Shown here in pieces: positions 1 through 5,026 of a stretch of 6,760 nt of DNA. How positions within the stretch are numbered: the first letter of the stretch is position 1; the number at the start of each line of letters is the position of its first letter. Source of the stretch: Candidatus Bathyarchaeota archaeon (lineage in GTDB: Archaea > Thermoproteota > Bathyarchaeia > Bathyarchaeales > DTEX01); assembly GCA_021158305.1 (NCBI GenBank), contig JAGGUU010000046.1, positions 1 to 6,760 on the forward strand, read 5' to 3'. The position numbers were made by a program, and so were the translations under genes. A model generated the notes under the pieces. It was given only the letters and a program-made list of their open reading frames with translations, did no database searches and was not told the DNA's origin.

Positions 1-55
1 AACCAGATATGGATGCGATAGTCATTATGTTCAGATAATCTTTAATTGAGGGAAC

Positions 56-241
56 TCAAAAAACTCTCATGAAGTCGATGTGCAAAGCGAGCAGACAGGA
101 ATAGAGAAATGACACGATAATGATTAAGTCGGTTAATATCTGCGGCAAATTAGCCGGAATGTGCTACGCCTATGTCAGGCTGCCAGCGAGATAAACCTCG
201 GCTTCCATCCCAAGCACGAATCCGGTAGCTCCATGATATCT
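56..241 (-). pseudogene. possible decayed C-terminus of a membrane permease-like protein
   Basis: Read on the minus strand from about 241 downward, one frame gives a glycine-rich stretch (GATGFVLGMEAEVYLAGSLT), two in-frame TAG codons close together, then a strongly hydrophobic stretch (IPANLPQILTDLIIIVSFL) and a TGA at 56-58. The mix of glycine-rich and hydrophobic helices resembles the end of an ABC-type permease, but I do not recognise a family with certainty. No start codon or upstream domain is visible; the frame before 241 soon hits a stop, and an adjacent frame is open for a short distance, which would fit a frameshift. I read it as a fossil gene, at low confidence. The rest of 1-414 shows only the terminator region of the neighbouring operon. 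Confidence 0.25.
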
Positions 242-378
242 GGGAAACCGAGAAATGCATCCTTAAAATAAGATACTTGCTGCGTCCGAAAATGGGTGTT
301 AGGAAATTTTGTGCCTTTTCTCAGCTTTAGTTGGATTGAAGATTTAAAGCATCACTAATTTTTGTCCGATATTTTGGG

Positions 379-391
379 AATAAAATAAAAT
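379..391 (-). terminator. T-rich terminator of the KARI-like/Nramp-like operon
   Basis: Read on the minus strand, ATTTTATTTTATT lies about 25 nt after the TAG stop of the Nramp-like gene. Archaeal transcription commonly ends at T-runs without a strong hairpin, and this is the best such tract downstream of the operon. Assignment is by position and composition only. Confidence 0.4.
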
Positions 392-414
392 GTGGATGTT
401 TTGGGGTGTGTCTG

Positions 415-1866
415 CTAGAATCCCATGCCGAAGTACTGATGCAGTATGAAGTTGACGAAGAAGAATCCGTAAAACACTATGGCAGCGCAGATGACGATGA
501 CCTCGAAAGTTGAGAATCTATACTCTTTAGGAAGAAGTACGTAATTGACTCCTAATAGTCCAATCGCGTAAAGTACTCCGCTCAGGTTGGCGAAGGTTCC
601 TGCAAGTAAGGCCATTACGAGCGGGCGGGTTCCTATGGCGATCATTATCAGCCAGATCGCAGTGAATATTCCCATTATTCCATAATATATCGGTCTAACA
701 TCTCCCTTGAACCTCTTATACAATCCAGGGAAAGCATTCCATATTATGTTAGCAAACTCTCTGAGCAGACCGTCTATCACTCCTGTTCCATCAGGCCAAA
801 ACACAAGGAACAAGGCGATTAACATCACCCACCAAGCGATTGGAAGCACGACCTTCATCCTATCGGCTAATAATGCGGCGAAGCCGAAGCCTGGCTTAGT
901 TGCTAGCTCAGCGGGTACGAACCTGTAATACAGCATGCAAGGGAACCACATAGTTATGAGACTTCCTACAAAGAATATCGGCCATAGTTCTATGTGAAGA
1001 TACTTATACCAAGTTTTGGCCCTACGTACGTTTTCGGGATCTGCTTTCGGCTTGAATCCTCTCACCAAGAAAGCTACCTTCCTTCCACCTATAAGGCTTG
1101 GGATGAATCCCACTTTCTTGGCCATGCCCCATTCAGCGTCTCTATAATACATGGAAATAGATAACCCAGCATAAGCGCTCAACCCCGCATATCCGGCCAC
1201 AGCTGCCATCGCGAGCCAATCCGCTCCTTTAGGAATGTATCCGAAAGTAAAGAAACCTTTGAGGGTTTCTAGCCAAATTTCTCCTGGAACGTAGAGAACC
1301 GCTAGTATGGCGAACATGGGTATGAAGATGCAGAAGTGGAGGATGAAGAACATCCGGCTGAGCACGTTTAGCACTTTTCCTCCAAGTAGGAGCGGTGCCG
1401 CGCTGATGATAAGACCTACTACGGAAAGTATGGCCCAGAGCGTTCTATACTCAACTCCTGGAATGCCTCCGATAATCATTGCGGCTAAGGTCGATCCAAC
1501 CAACGCTGGGTAATAAGGCCACATCAGCTGAATACTTCTCATAATCACCCAAAGAATAGTCCATGTTTTCTTTCCAATCCAGAGCCTGTTTATCCCTAAT
1601 TGTACCGGCTCCCCAGTTAATATTGTGTATTTTGAGGATGCTATTGACGTAACAGTTTGAAAGAATATAGATAGTGTAGCGATCCATAGGAGCGCTGGAC
1701 CAAGCAGGACCACCATGAAGGGGCCGGATATGACCTCCCCTGTGCCGATGCCTAGACCCAAAGCGATTATACCGGGACCCAAGAGAAAGCGTATGTAGTC
1801 TCTCCAGCTTTTGAGTTTAAATGGCTCTGGTATGTCTGCCTCTCCTTCGTATTCTTTATCCGTCAA
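415..1866 (-). CDS. Nramp-like (APC-fold) multi-pass membrane transporter without the canonical metal site
   Basis: A 483-residue integral membrane protein with about eleven hydrophobic segments after a short charged cytoplasmic N-terminus (residues 1-27). The first segment begins FLLGPGIIALGLGIGTGE (27-44). Its GPG opening and the later motif KYTILTGE (79-86) match the Nramp-like proteins usually annotated as Nramp family divalent metal transporters. However, the metal-binding DPGN of helix 1 is replaced by GTGE, and no MPH motif appears in helix 6 (about 216-240), which is followed by YYRDAEWGMAK. A classical Mn/Fe transport role is therefore doubtful and the substrate is unknown. The start is TTG at 1864-1866: the frame is closed four codons upstream by the stop of the KARI-like gene, and no better start lies nearby. 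A GGGGAGG sequence inside the end of the KARI-like gene is rather far (about 15 nt), so translational coupling is likely. It is the second gene of a two-gene operon. Confidence 0.85.
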   Translation of the reverse strand: MTDKEYEGEADIPEPFKLKSWRDYIRFLLGPGIIALGLGIGTGEVISGPFMVVLLGPALLWIATLSIFFQTVTSIASSKYTILTGEPVQLGINRLWIGKKTWTILWVIMRSIQLMWPYYPALVGSTLAAMIIGGIPGVEYRTLWAILSVVGLIISAAPLLLGGKVLNVLSRMFFILHFCIFIPMFAILAVLYVPGEIWLETLKGFFTFGYIPKGADWLAMAAVAGYAGLSAYAGLSISMYYRDAEWGMAKKVGFIPSLIGGRKVAFLVRGFKPKADPENVRRAKTWYKYLHIELWPIFFVGSLITMWFPCMLYYRFVPAELATKPGFGFAALLADRMKVVLPIAWWVMLIALFLVFWPDGTGVIDGLLREFANIIWNAFPGLYKRFKGDVRPIYYGIMGIFTAIWLIMIAIGTRPLVMALLAGTFANLSGVLYAIGLLGVNYVLLPKEYRFSTFEVIVICAAIVFYGFFFVNFILHQYFGMGF

Positions 1867-1875
1867 CGTCGTGGC

Positions 1876-2877
1876 TTATCGCCTCCCCAATAGTCTGTAC
1901 AGTTTATCTTCAGCTTTAGCTAGTTTGCTGCTGGTCACTATCTTCCACAGCCTTTCAAATACCACGCGGCCGAACGCTTGATCAAGAGACCACTCTCTAG
2001 CGAACTCTCCATTCCAAATATGGGCAGCCGCCTCTCTCACGACATCCTTAACCATGTTATAATACTTTCGCGATCTAGTCAAATGACCATATTGACTCGT
2101 CCTTGAATGGAACTTCATCTGCTCGAATAATCCCACATCAGCCATCGCCTTCGCAACTTCGGATAATTCTCCAGAAGCATAAAGCTCTAGAATGGCTGCT
2201 TCCGGCGATACTCCATATTCTTCGGTAACTACGTCAAAGTAAGCCAGCATCGTGGCGACCAGCATCGGGCCCCAAGTATGCTCAGTGAGTAAATCTAGTA
2301 ATGTTTCTTCGTCAAAGGAAGACTTTACCGCCACCCCTCCAGGTAGACCTATCGCTCCTATTCCCTTGGCTAAGGCCTTAGCGTAATCCCAAGCCTTCCC
2401 AGAAGAATCCTGTGCAACGCCGAGTAAGACCGGGTACCCCCTCTTCTGTTCATGTAGATCTAGTATGCCTTTACCGATCATCCTCGGGGCGACTAAAATT
2501 ACGTCGGTATTTGGCTGAGGCTTTATGAATCCATATGTGATGTTGTATCCGCTTGCGAAGTCTAGGATGAAGTGTTCCTTATCTTTTATCTCGGGCTCAA
2601 CCTTCTTGTAATATACATCGGGGGCAACTTCATCAGGAACTAGAAGAAGAGCTACATCAGCCCTTTTAGCCGCCTCATCTATCTCGTAAACCTCGAAGCC
2701 ATCCTTTACTGCCTGATCCCAATAAGGATCCCTAACGTTCCCGACGATAACGTTAACGCCATTGCTTCTCAAGACTTTTCCTTGAGCCCGTCCCTGGTTA
2801 CCATATCCGATTACCGCGACCGTTTTATCTTTCAAAAGGGAGAGATCTCCTTCGAAAATAAGTTTCTCCTCACCCAT
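1876..2877 (-). CDS. divergent ketol-acid reductoisomerase (KARI/IlvC) homologue
   Basis: 333 residues, the usual length of class I KARI. The N-terminal Rossmann domain has GYGNQG (24-29), a short cofactor-discriminating loop (NVRDPYW, 47-53), and family landmarks such as QDSSGKA (156-162) and AKGIG (170-174). The C-terminal knotted helical domain keeps the acidic metal ligands E191, D195 and E199, plus E237 and S258 (in HSRTSQYG). True KARI converts acetolactate or acetohydroxybutyrate to dihydroxy acids with Mg and NAD(P)H in valine/isoleucine synthesis. Here the conserved FAHG is FASG (S109), APK is APR (R132), and the C-terminal pair of Glu residues is spaced six apart (E231, E237) instead of four. 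No other ilv or leu gene is nearby; the partner is an Nramp-like transporter 9 nt downstream. I take it as a KARI-fold paralogue with a changed reaction, so I do not assign ilvC. The start ATG lies just downstream of a TATA box, with only a weak GATG Shine-Dalgarno sequence. Confidence 0.88.
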   Translation of the reverse strand: MGEEKLIFEGDLSLLKDKTVAVIGYGNQGRAQGKVLRSNGVNVIVGNVRDPYWDQAVKDGFEVYEIDEAAKRADVALLLVPDEVAPDVYYKKVEPEIKDKEHFILDFASGYNITYGFIKPQPNTDVILVAPRMIGKGILDLHEQKRGYPVLLGVAQDSSGKAWDYAKALAKGIGAIGLPGGVAVKSSFDEETLLDLLTEHTWGPMLVATMLAYFDVVTEEYGVSPEAAILELYASGELSEVAKAMADVGLFEQMKFHSRTSQYGHLTRSRKYYNMVKDVVREAAAHIWNGEFAREWSLDQAFGRVVFERLWKIVTSSKLAKAEDKLYRLLGRR

Positions 2878-2897
2878 TTTTCATCAAAAAATAGTTC

Positions 2898-2924
2898 TTC
2901 GTTTTTCGTTATATTTTTTTACTT
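2898..2924 (-). promoter_or_regulatory. promoter of the KARI-like/Nramp-like operon
   Basis: On the minus strand AAAAATATAA (2909-2918) is preceded by an A-rich AAGTAA that could serve as BRE. It is centred about 36 nt upstream of the ATG, placing transcription start roughly 9 nt before the gene, so the mRNA would be nearly leaderless. Between TATA and start, two copies of TTCGTT (2898-2903 and 2905-2910, plus-strand reading) form a 7-nt-period direct repeat that could bind a regulator. A second AT-rich element lies farther upstream at 2985-2996. Confidence 0.5.
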
Positions 2925-2984
2925 TAATTAATTATAAGTTTATGAAATCATTAGTTTTATAAGTCAGATTTGAAGTTTCGGAGA

Positions 2985-2996
2985 TTTATATATAAA
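2985..2996. promoter_or_regulatory. self-complementary TATA element (TTTATATATAAA)
   Basis: A perfect 12-bp palindrome that fits an archaeal TATA box on both strands. On the minus strand it is a distal alternative promoter for the KARI-like operon. On the plus strand it would transcribe the 3010-3150 stretch, where I see no convincing ORF. Activity is not shown by the sequence. Confidence 0.35.
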
Positions 2997-3154
2997 GCTT
3001 TACAAACGGGTCTTGTATTTAGAGAACTTTAGCAAAAACTTCTGGTAAAAGATTAAGTCTGGGGGTAAAGAGGATAGAGAAACCCTTTGCAGAGAAGCCC
3101 CCTGGTTGCTAAGTCTGAAGCGGAATTCGAGAAGAAAGAAAAATGTTGAAGAGC

Positions 3155-3382
3155 TTATTCGTTAGTAGGCTCTACCCGTCTATAGAGATCGTCTGATATT
3201 TTGCGACGTGTTTTTCTTTCCCACTCTTCTATTGGAATTCCAAATTGTTTTTGAACTTTATCGCGGCATAAATGCGGCAAAACATTAAAGGCACAGAACG
3301 GAATTATCCGTCCGTCTGGCGTCAAATAATGAATACAACATCCCCTAACCCTTTCCACATTGTAGTTATAAGCATCCTGAAA
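3155..3382 (-). pseudogene. C-terminal remnant of an archaeal radical SAM protein (tetraether-lipid-synthase-like)
   Basis: The open frame from 3358 (GTG) encodes 67 residues ending in a natural stop at 3155-3157. The frame is open further back for a few codons, reading QDAYNYNVERVRGCCIHYLT, until a TGA near 3384. The string IHYLTPDGRIIPFCAFNVL followed by a charged tail resembles, from memory, the C-terminal end of large archaeal radical SAM proteins of the tetraether-lipid-synthase-like group, where cysteines in this part help bind accessory iron-sulfur clusters. Those proteins run to roughly 500 residues; the CxxxCxxC SAM-binding domain is absent here and no upstream sequence resumes the protein. 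The remnant cannot be an active enzyme. Alternative: a genuine small Cys-rich protein starting at 3358, which I find less likely because similarity continues upstream of every possible start. Confidence 0.6.
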
Positions 3383-3548
3383 AGGTCTTCATCTTAATGA
3401 GGTTTTACTATGAATTGTTTAAATCCAAATCATACAAAATTATCTTGCATGATCTATTCCACTTTTTCTGAGCCTTTACAAGACCTGTCGAAAGAATCCC
3501 CTTTAAGCCCGCCATTCCTCAGGGATGAATTTAAGAGTTCAAGAAAAA

Positions 3549-3583
3549 TATATAAAAGAGAAAAGTCTCACGCATGAGACTTT
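3549..3583 (+). promoter_or_regulatory. TATA box followed by a perfect 9+9 bp inverted repeat
   Basis: TATATAAAA (3549-3557) is followed 4 nt later by AAAGTCTCA, a 4-nt spacer CGCA, and the exact complement TGAGACTTT (3562-3583). An inverted repeat between TATA and the expected start point (around 3579) is the usual place for an archaeal repressor operator; as RNA it would be a stable stem-loop at the 5' end. No obvious gene follows until 3777, so its target is unclear; it may be the promoter of a lost gene or of a small RNA. Confidence 0.45.
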
Positions 3584-3742
3584 CCAACTCTTAAGGAGTG
3601 GCTGACCTAAAACCCACCTCTTCTTGGAGACTTCTCCGGTTAGCACGATTGACCCCTAAACTTGATTTGGAAACGGGCAACGTCGAATAAAGAAAATCAT
3701 AAGTCAACTGACAATCACTTTTTGCAGAAAGGTGAAACGATT

Positions 3743-3771
3743 CTTATAATACTCGTCCTCATCTCAAGGTC
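3743..3771 (+). promoter_or_regulatory. TATA box and Shine-Dalgarno of the peptidase-like pseudogene
   Basis: CTTATAAT (3743-3750) lies about 30 nt before the ATG at 3777, and AGGT lies 6 nt before that ATG. Together they support 3777 as the original start of the broken gene. Confidence 0.4.
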
Positions 3772-3776
3772 ATGTA

Positions 3777-4040
3777 ATGAAAGAAAGCTGCATATGTAAG
3801 CTGATCCTTCTGCTAGCCTTGCTCAATGTGTTTGCTTTGACCTCTATCCTGCCAGTATTCTCCGCAGAGGCGGATTGGCTGAGAGTCTAAGACGAGCACT
3901 TTATCGTATATTATCAAAACGGGTACAAGAGCGATTCTCTGAAAATCCTACAATACGCAGATTACGCCAGGCAACTCGTCTTAGACTTTACACCCTATGA
4001 AGTGGATGAGAAGGTGAAGATATACCTCTGGTTCGTTTGA
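3777..4040 (+). pseudogene. broken secreted metallopeptidase-like gene (signal peptide plus N-terminal part)
   Basis: From the ATG at 3777 the translation starts MKESCICKLILLLALLNVF and runs to an Ala-rich cleavage region (FSAEA), a clear Sec signal peptide. After WLRV the frame meets TAA, then stays open as DEHFIVYYQNGYKSDSLKI..., through a Tyr/Ala/Leu-rich helix and PYEVDEKVKIYLW, before TGA at 4038-4040. The pattern of a strand (HFIVYY) followed by a helix and a VKIYL strand resembles the start of extracytoplasmic gluzincin, Peptidase_MA-like domains; the zinc-binding HExxH would come later and is not found. Continuous protein-like sequence on both sides of the TAA, with a promoter and Shine-Dalgarno in place, points to recent inactivation. 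The next ORF (from 4037, another frame) may be its displaced continuation or an unrelated gene. Confidence 0.55.
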
Positions 4041-4336
4041 GGTTTCATGTAAATGGCTTCTATGAGGATAAGCTCTCCAAGGAGTATGTGAGGGAGATAA
4101 GGAAGAAGCTATCCATTCCGAATCTTGAGGAGAGGAGTTGGATGGAGATAATGGTCTCGGAGAAGGGAGCGGATGGACTATTGAATATACCCGTTAAAGA
4201 GGGGGGCTGTGGATCGAGAGAGCTTAAGGACGGAATACTTGTCATCGATCTCGGAGACCCAGATGATCCGAGGATAACCTGCGTAGAGCCTGAGGCGGAG
4301 CATAAAGACCTTACTGAGGTAAGAGATGAGGGCTAA
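4037..4336 (+). CDS. unidentified small acidic protein or frameshifted continuation of the upstream pseudogene
   Basis: Up to 99 residues from TTG at 4037. The sequence is charged and protein-like: an amphipathic helix (EDKLSKEYVREIRKKL) followed by a predicted strand region (ELKDGILVIDLGDPDDPRI) and an acidic end. I do not recognise the family. The TTG start has no good Shine-Dalgarno; an internal ATG at 4142 is preceded by a strong purine-rich GAGGAGAGGAG and would give a 64-residue protein. Codon use (AGG, GAG, AAG, ATA) matches the flanking genes, so it was coding at some time. It overlaps the next ORF by 11 nt. Because the upstream frame breaks exactly where this one opens, it may be part of the same decayed gene. 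Confidence 0.4.
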   Translation: MRFHVNGFYEDKLSKEYVREIRKKLSIPNLEERSWMEIMVSEKGADGLLNIPVKEGGCGSRELKDGILVIDLGDPDDPRITCVEPEAEHKDLTEVRDEG

Positions 4337-4436
4337 GGACGTGAAGTATGCGATCATAGGCAATATTCCAGACATGGATAAGGCTAGGCTCGTGAGGATC
4401 AGGCGTCTGGTCAAAGAGGTTGAGCTTGATAGATGA
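4326..4436 (+). CDS. unidentified 36-residue basic small protein
   Basis: ATG at 4326 with GAGGT five nt upstream, both inside the end of the preceding ORF. The product starts MRAKDVKYAIIGNIPDMDKA and continues into an Arg/Val/Leu-rich amphipathic helix before TGA. The favourable Shine-Dalgarno and the overlapping arrangement suggest translational coupling, but the short length also fits a fragment of a frameshifted larger gene. No family is recognised. Confidence 0.33.
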   Translation: MRAKDVKYAIIGNIPDMDKARLVRIRRLVKEVELDR

Positions 4437-4452
4437 AGAGGGGCGATAGGCG

Positions 4453-4518
4453 ATGGTAGTCGTCAGATTCGGCAAGAATTGTAAGATGGCGGTCGTGAGA
4501 TTCGGCGAGGAGTGTAAG
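4453..4518 (+). repeat. two tandem copies of a 33-bp unit
   Basis: The two 33-bp units lie head-to-tail and in frame within the small ORF. Most differences are at third positions or change Lys/Asn to Glu, so the duplication is old enough to have diverged while keeping the frame. Confidence 0.75.
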
Positions 4519-4659
4519 GCGGTCATAGACGAAGAGGTTAGAGGTATCAAGGTATCGGATGGCAGGACGGCGATAGTCAAGCTTGTCTTCAACGAAGACT
4601 GGAAGCTCAGAGAGATACTCGTTAATGACATCTACGTATGGAGAGGTAAGGAGCAGTGA
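4453..4659 (+). CDS. unidentified 68-residue protein with a tandem 11-residue N-terminal duplication
   Basis: ATG at 4453, with GAGGGG 10 nt upstream. The N-terminus is a tandem duplication: MVVVRFGKNCK followed by MAVVRFGEECK, encoded by two consecutive 33-nt units (4453-4485, 4486-4518) that agree at about 27 of 33 positions. The rest alternates predicted strands (DGRTAIVKLVFNEDWKLREI, then VNDIYVW) and looks like a small beta-rich domain. The second unit also begins with ATG, so the unduplicated protein may have started at 4486. No family is recognised. The frame is closed by TAG two codons before the start. It lies 16 nt after the preceding small ORF. Confidence 0.42.
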   Translation: MVVVRFGKNCKMAVVRFGEECKAVIDEEVRGIKVSDGRTAIVKLVFNEDWKLREILVNDIYVWRGKEQ

Positions 4660-4682
4660 GAAACCAACCCCTCCTAGACTAA

Positions 4683-4745
4683 TTCATTGAGATAGAAGAG
4701 GTGGTTGAAGAGAGACCGAGGATTCCGAAGGAGAAGTTAGAGTGA
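4683..4745 (+). pseudogene. short coding-like remnant, acidic C-terminal tail
   Basis: An open stretch reading FIEIEEVVEERPRIPKEKLE and then TGA, with the same codon flavour as the upstream small ORFs but in another frame and without a proper start (TAA immediately precedes it). It could be the displaced end of the 4453-4659 ORF after a frameshift. Nothing else coding is seen up to the tRNA gene at 4901. Confidence 0.22.
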
Positions 4746-4759
4746 CTAAAGTTTGCTCC

Positions 4760-4809
4760 GATATATTATGAGAACAAGGTAATGTAAGCGGAAGATATAT
4801 CGTGAGAAC
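4760..4809. repeat. pair of 16-bp direct repeats GATATATNNTGAGAAC
   Basis: Copy one at 4760-4775 (TA in the variable centre) and copy two at 4794-4809 (CG in the centre) are identical at 14 of 16 positions and start 34 bp apart. They lie in a non-coding stretch between the last small ORF and the tRNA gene. They could be an operator pair or part of an old duplication; function is unknown. Confidence 0.5.
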
Positions 4810-4900
4810 TTTCTGCGAGATACAGATTCCATGCAAATAGACGAGAAAATTCTCCCTTTGTGGGGGCGAGTGAAGAGACAGAGAACAATTAACGTTATTA

Positions 4901-4998
4901 CGCCGGGGGTGGGATTTGAACCCACGCGCCCCGTGAGGGGCATCGGCTTTCTAGTTCTAACTCCAGGCCGACCCACTACCAGGCTATGGGACCCCGGC
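4901..4998 (-). tRNA. tRNA-Ser(GGA) with a 12-nt intron
   Basis: Read on the minus strand, the gene folds as a class II tRNA. The acceptor GCCGGGG (4998-4992) pairs with CCCCGGC, and the discriminator is G, as expected for serine. The D-stem is CCAT/GTGG, the anticodon stem TCGGC/GCCGA has five Watson-Crick pairs, the 17-nt variable region has a GCCCC/GGGGC stem, and the T-arm is GTGGG-TTCAAAT-CCCAC. The anticodon loop is 19 nt; removing 12 nt after position 37 gives the normal loop CTGGAGA with anticodon GGA, reading UCC. CCA is not encoded. The mature tRNA would be 86 nt before CCA addition. Confidence 0.93.
4949..4960 (-). other. tRNA intron at position 37/38
   Basis: The 12-nt intron TTAGAACTAGAA lies between G37 and A38. 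The loop segment CTGG (32-35) pairs with CTAG in the intron (one G-U), giving a 4-bp central helix flanked by the bulges AGT and AAA. Cutting after the second base of each bulge releases exactly this intron. This is a relaxed bulge-helix-loop form of the archaeal splicing-endonuclease site, since no inner helix is possible. Confidence 0.85.
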
Positions 4999-5026
4999 TT
5001 AACCAACTGCTTAGAGATAGAGAGAT

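Larger units (their letters stand above)
3385..3776. other. non-coding stretch with hairpins and promoter-like elements
   Basis: I see no supportable gene here. It holds a 6-bp hairpin (CATTCC-TCA-GGGATG, 3513-3527) preceded by AAGCCCGC, a TATA-like TATATAAAA (3549-3557), a perfect inverted repeat directly after it (3562-3583), and the promoter of the downstream pseudogene (about 3743-3750). All reading frames are closed by frequent stops. Confidence 0.5.

Noticed and set aside
707..1687. Extra open frames inside the Nramp-like gene (707-928 plus, 1307-1513 plus, 1451-1687 minus)
   Set aside because: All lie within the transporter gene in other frames and show no independent coding evidence.
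3010..3154. Small plus-strand gene driven by the TATA palindrome at 2985-2996
   Set aside because: No frame has a good start with a Shine-Dalgarno and a convincing protein; a non-coding RNA cannot be excluded but nothing supports one.
3900..4400. Pyrrolysine or selenocysteine recoding of the stops in the peptidase-like gene
   Set aside because: The first interrupting codon is TAA, which neither system uses, and the later break requires a frame change; a pseudogene is simpler.
4060..4631. Three minus-strand open frames (4060-4245, 4178-4414, 4311-4631)
   Set aside because: They are antisense to purine-rich plus-strand ORFs, giving Ser/Leu/Thr-rich translations without domain character or Shine-Dalgarno support.
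3000..4900. CRISPR array or complete insertion sequence
   Set aside because: Repeats found are isolated pairs or single hairpins with no regular spacing, and no transposase or cas gene is present.
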